From positions 1-6,561 of the forward strand of contig ONXY01000376.1 of NCBI GenBank assembly GCA_900321945.1: a stretch of 6,561 nt of DNA, given 5' to 3'. Shown one piece after another: positions 1 to 5,207 of the stretch. The DNA comes from an uncultured Eubacteriales bacterium. Lineage in GTDB: Bacteria; Bacillota_A; Clostridia; Christensenellales; Aristaeellaceae. The position numbers were made by a program, and so were the translations under genes. The notes beneath the pieces are model-generated. The model had not been told where the DNA came from. It saw only the letters and a list, made by a program, of their open reading frames with translations, and did no database searches. Within the stretch, counting starts at the first letter, position 1; each line of letters starts with the position of its first letter.

Positions 1-425
1 AGCCCCTCCAGCAGGCGCTGCATGACGGCGTTGTCCCCGTGGGTGTCGATGCGCAGATGGCCGCACCGCGCGTACGCCCAGTTCAGGCAGAATCTCCCGA
101 TTCCCTTTTCGGATCCGTCTCCCGCGATGCGGTGAACCACCCCGTACGGGCTGTCGTCCAGCCACGCGCCGTCCGTGATATCCCGGTAGGTGGGCTCGAT
201 ATCCTTCCCCTGAATGAGGAAGAACGTGCCGATCACCCGGCCGTCGGCGTTCAGGCATACGTAGCTGTTTCCCTCCCGGATGTCGTTCTCAATCAGCCGC
301 CTCGGCGGCCAGCGGGTGGGGCCCCACTGATTCGGGTTGCCGGTCCGGGCCATAAACTCCCGCGCGTACGCGTAGATCTCCATGACCCGGTCCAGATCCT
401 CCGGTCCGGTTTTTCTGATCTCCAT
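1..425 (-). CDS. GNAT family N-acetyltransferase, C-terminus missing (window edge)
   Basis: Members of this family transfer an acetyl group from acetyl-CoA to an amine of a small molecule or protein; the substrate cannot be read here. The 141 complete codons start MEIRKTGPEDLDRVMEIYAY, the usual first strand and helix of a GNAT fold. A strand pair around residues 54-70 (SYVCLNADGRVIGTFFL) follows. Next comes a motif-A-like stretch at about 96-116 (VVHRIA, then KGIGRFCLNWA, the likely acetyl-CoA pyrophosphate loop). A late strand and helix lie at 124-140 (LRIDTHGDNAVMQRLLEG), which in relatives leads into a Gly-Phe pair. The reading frame is open at the left edge, and probably only 15-30 residues are missing. 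The ATG has GGGAGGG five bases upstream (431-437). It begins 18 bases after the stop of the NlpC/P60-like gene, so the two are probably co-transcribed. Confidence 0.88.
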   Translation of the reverse strand, partial: MEIRKTGPEDLDRVMEIYAYAREFMARTGNPNQWGPTRWPPRRLIENDIREGNSYVCLNADGRVIGTFFLIQGKDIEPTYRDITDGAWLDDSPYGVVHRIAGDGSEKGIGRFCLNWAYARCGHLRIDTHGDNAVMQRLLEG

Positions 426-443
426 CTTTTCCCTCCCGTCCCC

Positions 444-1766
444 TCAGGGTCTGACCGGCCGGAACCAGGCGGTTTCCGTGCAGTCGCTGAGAGGAAACGC
501 GGTCATCTGCTGTTCCGGCAGGATGAAATACCCGTATTTCTTTCCCCAGGGAGCCTCCCGGATCCGGGGAGCGTCCTGAACGGCCGGAACGATCAGCGAC
601 ACCGTGACCCCTCCGTCCGGCGGGCTGGTGGTCATCCGCCAGTCCTGTCCGTCGATATACGCCTTGAACCGGTCGTAGCAGAAGGGATCCTCTCCGCAGT
701 GGATCATCATCGGCGCGTCCAGCCATTCCTTCAGTTCCGGCGCGTTTTCCTCCGTCAGCCCGTACATGGCCGGCGTTCCCAGATACATGCCCGCGTGATA
801 CGTCCCGTGGTTGAAGACCAGGATATCCCCCGGAACCAGCGCGTGACGCCATTCCCGGACGTCCGTCCCCGCCAGCGGAAACGCGTCCGCCCTTTTCTTC
901 AGGATCTCGCTGAGATCCTCGTGAGGCGCGTATCCCCCCGTCTCCTCCACCCAGTGCAGGAAGCTTCCGCAGTCGAACCCGCAGAGGTAAAGCCGGCTGG
1001 ATTTGTAGTATCTGGATTCCTGCAGGGGAAAGAACCGGTGCAGCACCTTTTCCGCGCTGTGGCCTCCGAAGTAATAGGGCACTCCGGTCTCCGGCCATCC
1101 GGCCCGCGTCAGGGATCCCGAAACCTCCCGGTACCGCCGCAGCGCCCAGTGATCCTCCGGCAGAGCGGAAAACGCGATATCCAGCAGGTCCGAATCGGTG
1201 ACGGGTTCCTCCTCCAGGGCGGGATCCCCCTCTTCCAGATACAGCGTCACATAAATCCGGCTTCCGCTGAAATTGAAATCCGCGCTGCCTCCCCCGCCGC
1301 CGTCCGCCGTCTGAACCCGGAAGGAGAAGTCCGTCCCCTCCGCCAGCGCCGGGCCCATCCATTCCGTCACGTCCCAGAGGTTCCACCCGTCCGCCCCCTC
1401 CCGGACCATGGAGGGCATCCGGTTCCCTTCCGGCCAGAGCAGGAAGCCGCCGGGGCGCGCCTCCTTCGCCTCCGCGCGCCACCAGGCACGCAGCACCTTT
1501 CCGCCCCGCTCCAGCAGCAGTTCGGACAGGTTCCGGGCCGTTCCCTCCCGGGTCCGGCCCTCCGGCGTGATCCGCAGCTGGGCGGTCTTCCGCTTTCCCC
1601 GGAGATCTCCGATAAAGACCGTCCCGTCCTCCCGCTCCAGATCCGCGCTGTCCGTCTGAATCCGGACGCGGAACTGGCGGATCTGTCCCGCCTCCGCCGC
1701 GGTCCCGGCGAGCAGGAGCAGGCACAGCGCGAGCGCCGCCCGCGTCCGGAAACGTCTTCTGTCCAT
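444..1766 (-). CDS. Secreted NlpC/P60-type cysteine peptidase with N-terminal beta-rich region
   Basis: Probably an exported enzyme cutting peptide bonds in peptidoglycan or a similar gamma-D-Glu-type substrate; the family call rests on motifs seen by eye. The 440-residue protein starts with a signal peptide (MDRRRFRTRA, a hydrophobic core at about 10-20, likely cleavage after AEA at 24-26). No lipobox is present, so it should be released rather than lipid-anchored. Residues 27-180 look beta-rich, with a five-glycine run at 156-160, and may be a binding module. The catalytic part starts at YYFGG (231-235), followed by GFDCGSFLHWV with Cys266 as the likely nucleophile. PGDILVF (312-318) and YHAGMYLG supply His324, and His356 (MMIHCGED) may be the third residue. 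The order Cys, PGD-hydrophobic, HxGxYxG matches NlpC/P60. The ATG at 1766 is chosen because AAGGAGG lies six bases upstream and the signal peptide begins there. A longer reading to a TTG at 1841 has neither. Confidence 0.78.
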   Translation of the reverse strand: MDRRRFRTRAALALCLLLLAGTAAEAGQIRQFRVRIQTDSADLEREDGTVFIGDLRGKRKTAQLRITPEGRTREGTARNLSELLLERGGKVLRAWWRAEAKEARPGGFLLWPEGNRMPSMVREGADGWNLWDVTEWMGPALAEGTDFSFRVQTADGGGGGSADFNFSGSRIYVTLYLEEGDPALEEEPVTDSDLLDIAFSALPEDHWALRRYREVSGSLTRAGWPETGVPYYFGGHSAEKVLHRFFPLQESRYYKSSRLYLCGFDCGSFLHWVEETGGYAPHEDLSEILKKRADAFPLAGTDVREWRHALVPGDILVFNHGTYHAGMYLGTPAMYGLTEENAPELKEWLDAPMMIHCGEDPFCYDRFKAYIDGQDWRMTTSPPDGGVTVSLIVPAVQDAPRIREAPWGKKYGYFILPEQQMTAFPLSDCTETAWFRPVRP

Positions 1767-1772
1767 GCCCTT

Positions 1773-1779
1773 CCTCCTT
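1773..1779 (-). promoter_or_regulatory. Shine-Dalgarno site fixing the start of the NlpC/P60-like gene
   Basis: AAGGAGG on the minus strand, six bases before the ATG at 1766-1764. It decides against the upstream in-frame TTG at 1841, which would add 25 Arg/Glu-rich residues ahead of an otherwise standard signal peptide. Confidence 0.8.
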
Positions 1780-1845
1780 CGCCTTCGGCTCTCAGCCCCG
1801 GAACCCGCTTCCTTCCGTTCTTCTCCCCGGCCTGAAAGCAATGAA

Positions 1846-1875
1846 TCCGGCCGTCCGGAATCAGGGACGGCCGGA
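1846..1875 (-). terminator. Perfect 11-bp GC-rich hairpin, probable transcription terminator
   Basis: Arms at 1846-1856 and 1865-1875 are perfect reverse complements (TCCGGCCGTCC on one side, GGACGGCCGGA on the other) around an eight-base loop. On the minus strand the stem is followed by ATTCATTGCTTTC, only a loose U-rich tail, so it is not a textbook intrinsic terminator. It lies in the longest intergenic gap of the window (148 bases, 1767-1914), after the DUF3783-like gene and before the secreted peptidase, which is where a unit boundary would be expected. It could instead be an mRNA-stabilising stem. Confidence 0.5.
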
Positions 1876-1878
1876 AAG

Positions 1879-1913
1879 CCGGCGGACGCCGCGTCTCCGC
1901 GCCGGCCCGCCGG
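1879..1913 (-). other. Second GC-rich imperfect hairpin just after the DUF3783-like stop codon
   Basis: CCGGCGG at 1879-1885 pairs with CCGCCGG at 1907-1913. Inside, a four-pair CGCG/CGCG stem closes a GAGA (GNRA-type) tetraloop on the minus strand, with two mismatched stretches between. The structure begins one base after the TGA and is followed by CTTT, directly before the perfect hairpin at 1846-1875. The two may act together as a tandem terminator or as protection of the 3' end. Confidence 0.4.
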
Positions 1914-1914
1914 A

Positions 1915-2295
1915 TCAGTTCTGTTTCTTTATGTCCTGCATCATCCGGTGCTCCTCCTGCAGCTCCCGCTGCAGCCGCAGGGAACTCCAGGAAAGATTGT
2001 ACGGCGTTGCCGCCGCTTTCAGCGGCACGTAAACCCCCGCCTGCCGCATTCCGTCCAGCAGGCCCTGAAACTGCCGGGAGGACAGCCCGTGCATTACCAG
2101 CATCTCCCCGGTAAAGGGCGCTTCCCCGCTTTTTTCCGCGGCCCCGTATCCGTCCAGTCCCAGCAGGTACCCCAGCGGATGATCCTGCTCCTCCGGGGGG
2201 ATCTCGCGGCTGGGAACCGCGAGCCGGAAAAGAAGCGCCTTCACCTTTTTCCGGCGGACGTCGTCCGAAAAGTTATAGAGCAGCACCCGGGCCAT
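1915..2295 (-). CDS. DUF3783-like protein of unknown function
   Basis: A 126-residue soluble protein without signal peptide or membrane segment. It resembles DUF3783, a clostridial family of about this length, in its order of elements. These are an opening strand (ARVLLYNFSDDVRRKKVKAL), a PLGYLLGLDG segment at about 45-54, a core of EMLVMHGLSSRQFQGLLDGM with AGVYVPLKA, and an ending ATPYNLSWSSLRLQRELQEEHRMM. No catalytic or metal-binding residues stand out. The biochemical role of the family is unknown to me. The ATG at 2295 is chosen because AAGGAGA lies seven bases upstream (2303-2309); the frame stays open further upstream, but that part is Arg/Gly/Pro-rich and does not look like protein. 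It starts 28 bases after the stop of the 91-residue gene and is the last gene before two hairpins, so it probably ends the operon. Confidence 0.75.
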   Translation of the reverse strand: MARVLLYNFSDDVRRKKVKALLFRLAVPSREIPPEEQDHPLGYLLGLDGYGAAEKSGEAPFTGEMLVMHGLSSRQFQGLLDGMRQAGVYVPLKAAATPYNLSWSSLRLQRELQEEHRMMQDIKKQN

Positions 2296-2323
2296 GCGCG
2301 TCTCTCCTTCCGATTTCTCCGCG

Positions 2324-2599
2324 TCAGGCGGATCCGGTCTTCTTCCTTCCGCCGGCCTGTTTCCGCCGGAGATCCTTCTCCGGAGGCTCCCCCGCCGCCG
2401 CGTTTTCACCGAAATCGCACCGGTCCAGCGCCTCCAGCGCCAGCGCCAGCAGCTCCTCCTCCGGCGTTCCCTGCCTGGCTCCCAGCGTAATGCGGTACAC
2501 CAGCGGATCCACGGCCCGGATGTTCCGCTGATAAAGCCTGTACGCTTCTCTCAGCCTCTCGTCCGGCTCCCCGCTCTCCGGGGTCCGTTTCTCTTCCAT
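2324..2599 (-). CDS. Small helical protein of unknown function (91 residues)
   Basis: I do not recognise this protein. It starts MEEKRTPESGEPDERLREAY. A probable amphipathic helical core follows at about 14-62, including RLYQRNIRAVDPLVYRITLG and GTPEEELLALALEALDRCDF. It ends in a basic, probably disordered tail rich in Lys, Arg and Gly. It has no signal peptide, membrane segment or known motif, and a single Cys. It is believed real because the ATG at 2599 has AAGGAGA five bases upstream (2605-2611), it is packed 39 bases after the zinc-ribbon gene and 28 bases before the DUF3783-like gene, and its composition is protein-like. An upstream in-frame GTG at 2614 overlaps the ribosome binding site, so it is not the start. 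Confidence 0.62.
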   Translation of the reverse strand: MEEKRTPESGEPDERLREAYRLYQRNIRAVDPLVYRITLGARQGTPEEELLALALEALDRCDFGENAAAGEPPEKDLRRKQAGGRKKTGSA

Positions 2600-2638
2600 G
2601 CTCTTCTCCTTCACGGGCGGGGTTTCCGGGCCGCATTC

Positions 2639-3772
2639 CTACTTACGGAAAATCTGATACAGCTGATTCCCCTTCTCGTCGGTGACCCACGCGTCCGCGC
2701 CGCTTCTGCGCGCGGTGATGCTGATCCGGTCCCCGGCGCTGATATGCTCCCAGTCCGCCTCCGCGATGCGCCAGGTGGTCTTCGCGTTCTTCTCGTCCTG
2801 AACCGTGAAGGTGTATTCCTCCGTCCGCGATCCGCCTTCCCGCTCGTTCTCCCCGAGGTTCGTATCCGGCCAGGCCGGCGAATGGTCCGCGCCGGAGGCT
2901 GTCGCCGTCCGTGACTGCGTCCACCGCCAGATCGAGTAGACGTACCAGGTGGCCATTCTCGGCACGGATATGTATACCGGCCGGGATTCCGTTTCCGTAT
3001 AGTACTCCGTTTTGTATACCGGGCGCTGATGCTCCACCTGCTCGAAGGAGCCGTTGCCCCGGTCCGTATAGGTGTAATAGGTCTCGTAGTGGTCCAGCAC
3101 CTGGCGGGACCGCTGCACCTCCACGTCCTCGTAGTGGCTCAGCACCTGGTCGTAGTGGTGGATCTTCTGGTTCCTGCTGATTTCCGTGCCGCCGGAGGGA
3201 ATCGACCATCCTTCCTCGCGGAATTCCTGGTATTTCTCCACCGGAACGGACCGGGTCCAGGAGATGTCCGTCACCAGCAGGTTGCCCGTCGTTTTCTTTC
3301 CGTTCAGGAAGGTTACGATCCCGATCAGGATCAGAGCGATGATCAGGATAACCGCCAGCGGGCTCCGGGATTTCTTCGCCGGCTTCGTCCGGGACGCGGT
3401 CTGAGGCTGGGCGGCCTTTTCCGCCTGCTCCCGCTCCTCGCGCTTTTTCAGCTGGTCGAAATAATTGCTCTCAGAGCTTTCCCGGCTGGCGCCGCAGTTG
3501 GAGCAGAACGCCGCGCGGTCCCTGTTCAGCGAGTTGCAGAAGGAGCAGTACCAGTCCGGGCTGTCCCCGAAATCCTTCGCCTGCTGCTCGTCCAGATATT
3601 CGATATCGGCGGTGTCGCCCTCTTCCCGGACAGATTCCTCCGCTCCGCCCTTCATGTAGAACTTCACGTCGCCCCGGGCCCGGCCGCAGGCCGGGCAGTT
3701 CATCACATTTCCGGCGATTCCCTTGCTGCCGCATACCGGACAGTCCCAGTATCCCATGACGATTCTGCCCAT
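2639..3772 (-). CDS. Membrane-anchored protein with two RanBP2-like zinc ribbons
   Basis: A 377-residue protein with no assigned function. The cytoplasmic N-terminus carries two four-cysteine zinc sites. The first is YWDCPVCG with NCPACG (C11, C14, C26, C29). The second is DWYCSFCNSLN with FCSNCG (W74, C76, C79, N83, C90, C93), which fits the RanBP2-type zinc-finger spacing W-x-C-x2-C-x3-N-x6-C-x2-C exactly. A charged, Lys/Glu-rich linker (about 104-137) leads to one membrane helix at 139-156 (LAVILIIALILIGIVTFL). The rest, 157-377, would be outside: a His/Tyr-rich stretch at 205-268 with a repeated QVLxHYE, then a Trp-rich part and a beta-like C-terminal domain. Similar zinc-ribbon/TM/HYE-rich proteins occur in Bacillota as uncharacterised proteins, as far as I recall. 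The ATG at 3772 has AGGAGG seven bases upstream. It follows the CorC-type gene by 53 bases and is probably in the same operon. Confidence 0.82.
   Translation of the reverse strand: MGRIVMGYWDCPVCGSKGIAGNVMNCPACGRARGDVKFYMKGGAEESVREEGDTADIEYLDEQQAKDFGDSPDWYCSFCNSLNRDRAAFCSNCGASRESSESNYFDQLKKREEREQAEKAAQPQTASRTKPAKKSRSPLAVILIIALILIGIVTFLNGKKTTGNLLVTDISWTRSVPVEKYQEFREEGWSIPSGGTEISRNQKIHHYDQVLSHYEDVEVQRSRQVLDHYETYYTYTDRGNGSFEQVEHQRPVYKTEYYTETESRPVYISVPRMATWYVYSIWRWTQSRTATASGADHSPAWPDTNLGENEREGGSRTEEYTFTVQDEKNAKTTWRIAEADWEHISAGDRISITARRSGADAWVTDEKGNQLYQIFRK
3083..3149 (-). repeat. Near-identical 22-base direct repeats inside the zinc-ribbon protein gene
   Basis: The copies at 3083-3104 and 3128-3149 agree at 20 of 22 positions and are 45 bases (15 codons) apart, so they stay in frame. 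They encode QVLDHYE (224-230) and QVLSHYE (209-215). A shorter relative at 3150-3158 encodes part of HHYDQ. This is a coding repeat in the likely extracytoplasmic part of the protein, not a mobile or regulatory repeat. Confidence 0.8.
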
Positions 3773-3825
3773 TTTCAGCCCTCCTCCGTCTTGCGGTTCC
3801 GCCGTCCGTCTCCCGTCCGGATCCG

Positions 3826-5115
3826 TCAGTGCCGGGGTTCGGTTTCCTCCGTCTTCTCCTCCGGCTCCGGTTTCTCCGTTTCCTGAGGCTCCGCGGTCTT
3901 TTCCATCCGTACGCGGGTCACGCGGAAGCCGTCCATCTCAATCACCTCGAAGAGGTAATCCTTCACCCGGAAGGAGTCCCCGGTTTCCGGCACCTTCTGG
4001 AGCATCTCGCCGACCCAGCCCCCGACGGTTTCCGCGTCGTAGCTTTCGTCCAGCTCAAGCCTCTCCAGCAGTTCCTCCAGCTGCATCCCGCCGTCCAGCA
4101 GGAACGAGCCGTCCTCGTTGCGGATGACCTCCTCGTTGACCTCATCGTGCTCGTCGTAGATCTCCCCGACCAGCTCCTCCAGCACGTCCTCCAGCGTCAC
4201 GATGCCGTCGGTTCCCCCGAACTCGTCCAGCAGAATGATCTGGTGGGTTTTGGAGGCTCTGAACTGTTTCAGCAGGCTGGAGATGGGAAGCGTGGCCGGC
4301 GCGAAAACCGGCTCCTTCATAATCCGGGTGATCCGGGTCTCCCCGTCGTGGGTCATCTTGTAGAAGTCCTTTTCGTGCAGGATTCCCACGATGTGGTCCA
4401 GGTCCTCGTGATATACCGGGATCCGGCTGAAGAACGTGGACCGGAAGATTTCCGCGACCTCCTCCGTCGTGGCCGTATCCTCCACCGCGGTCACGTCCAC
4501 GCGGGGCGTCATGATGTCCCCCGCGTCCTGATCGTTGAACTCGATGGCGGACCGGAGCAGTTCGCCCTCCTCCGCCTCGATGTCGCCGTCCGTCTGGGCC
4601 TCGTCGATCATGGTTTTCAGCTCTTCCTCGATCTGCGGCTCCTCGGGATCCGCCTTCACGATCCGGCTCAGCAGCTTCCGCCAGAGGGAAAAGAGCCAGT
4701 CCACCGGCGTCAGCAGCTTCATGATCACCCGCATAACCGGGCTCACCGCCATGGCGAACCGCTCCGGCTGCTGTTTGGCCAGCGTCTTGGGGCCCACCTC
4801 GCCGAAGAAAAGCACCACCACCGTCATGGCCAGGGAGGCCGCGGTGGCGCCCGAATCCTCCGACTTCAGGATCCGGGTAAAAAGAATGGTGGCGATCGCC
4901 GTGCCGGCGATGTTGACCAGGTTGTTCCCCACCAGCACGGCGGTCAGCAGGGAATCATACTCCTCCAGCAGCTTCAGCGTCAGCTGGGCGCGGGGTTTCT
5001 GTTCCCCTTCCACGGTTTTCAGTTTGATCCGTCCGGAAGCGGAAAACGCGGTTTCCGTGGCCGAAAAAAAGCCGGAGAGCGCGATACAGGCAATCAGGGC
5101 GATCCATAAGCCCAT
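3826..5115 (-). CDS. CNNM/CorC-type transporter (DUF21, CBS pair, CorC_HlyC domains)
   Basis: An inner-membrane protein of the family often called hemolysin C or CorC. Characterised members move Mg2+ or related divalent ions, probably outward. Its 429 residues hold all three expected parts. The DUF21 membrane domain (about 1-150) has SGFFSATETAFSA (14-26), GNNLVNIAGTAIAT (63-76) and GEVGPKTLAK (105-114; GPK where many relatives have a bulky residue before PK). The CBS pair, a nucleotide-binding sensor, spans about 195-320 (DIMTPRVDV; SRIPVYHEDLDHIVGILHEKDF; DEFGGTDGIVTLEDVLEELVG). The C-terminal CorC_HlyC domain is at about 326-405. A Pro/Glu-rich tail follows (406-429). ATG 5115 is preferred: AAAGGA (5128-5133) lies twelve bases upstream, while an in-frame TTG at 5127 directly touches that site. 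It probably heads an operon from the promoter at 5179-5207. Ion specificity cannot be read from sequence. Confidence 0.94.
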   Translation of the reverse strand: MGLWIALIACIALSGFFSATETAFSASGRIKLKTVEGEQKPRAQLTLKLLEEYDSLLTAVLVGNNLVNIAGTAIATILFTRILKSEDSGATAASLAMTVVVLFFGEVGPKTLAKQQPERFAMAVSPVMRVIMKLLTPVDWLFSLWRKLLSRIVKADPEEPQIEEELKTMIDEAQTDGDIEAEEGELLRSAIEFNDQDAGDIMTPRVDVTAVEDTATTEEVAEIFRSTFFSRIPVYHEDLDHIVGILHEKDFYKMTHDGETRITRIMKEPVFAPATLPISSLLKQFRASKTHQIILLDEFGGTDGIVTLEDVLEELVGEIYDEHDEVNEEVIRNEDGSFLLDGGMQLEELLERLELDESYDAETVGGWVGEMLQKVPETGDSFRVKDYLFEVIEMDGFRVTRVRMEKTAEPQETEKPEPEEKTEETEPRH

Positions 5116-5155
5116 GAAATCATTCAATCCTTTCGTTATCAGGCGTCCAAAGCCC

Positions 5156-5171
5156 GCCCCGCGGCCGGGGC
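5156..5171 (-). other. Short GC hairpin in the leader of the CorC-type gene
   Basis: GCCCCG and CGGGGC form a perfect six-pair stem around four bases. It lies between the acyltransferase stop and the CorC-type start, just after the predicted transcription start. The bases after it on the minus strand (GGGCTTTGG) are too poor in U for a good terminator. It may stabilise the 5' end of the mRNA or weakly end the upstream transcript. Confidence 0.4.
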
Positions 5172-5178
5172 GCAGAAA

Positions 5179-5207
5179 ATTATATCATTCCGGGGTTCCG
5201 TTTGCAA
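5179..5207 (-). promoter_or_regulatory. Candidate sigma-70/SigA promoter for the CorC-type operon
   Basis: On the minus strand TTGCAA (5207-5202, four of six bases of the -35 consensus) is separated by exactly 17 bp from a perfect TATAAT (5184-5179). It overlaps the last codons and stop of the acyltransferase-like gene, in an A/T-rich patch that contrasts with the GC-rich surroundings. Transcription would start near 5172, giving a leader of about 57 bases before the ATG at 5115. No operator was recognised. Confidence 0.6.

Noticed and set aside
1722..1724. Cys15 of the NlpC/P60-like protein as a lipoprotein cysteine
   Set aside because: The preceding residues are L-A-L, with Leu at -1 where a lipobox needs Gly, Ala or Ser, and the cysteine sits inside the hydrophobic core. 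A normal cleavage site (AEA) follows.
289..1725. Second minus-strand frame (478 codons) overlapping the NlpC/P60-like gene
   Set aside because: The product is Gly/Arg/Pro-rich with no recognisable fold, and the overlapping frame has a signal peptide and catalytic motifs. It is a frame shadow.
39..1835. Long plus-strand open frame (598 codons) across the GNAT and NlpC/P60-like genes
   Set aside because: Its product is rich in Pro, Arg and Val without domain features. It lies opposite two genes that have clear motifs, a signal peptide and ribosome binding sites. Long antisense frames are expected at this GC content.
3829..5109. Plus-strand open frame of 426 codons opposite the CorC-type gene
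   Set aside because: It mirrors a gene with unmistakable DUF21, CBS and CorC_HlyC domains; the product is His/Leu/Arg-rich and low in complexity.
5122..5124. Out-of-frame ATG closer to the ribosome binding site of the CorC-type gene
   Set aside because: It reads only about nine codons before a stop, so it is not the gene start. A leader peptide there is possible but has no support.
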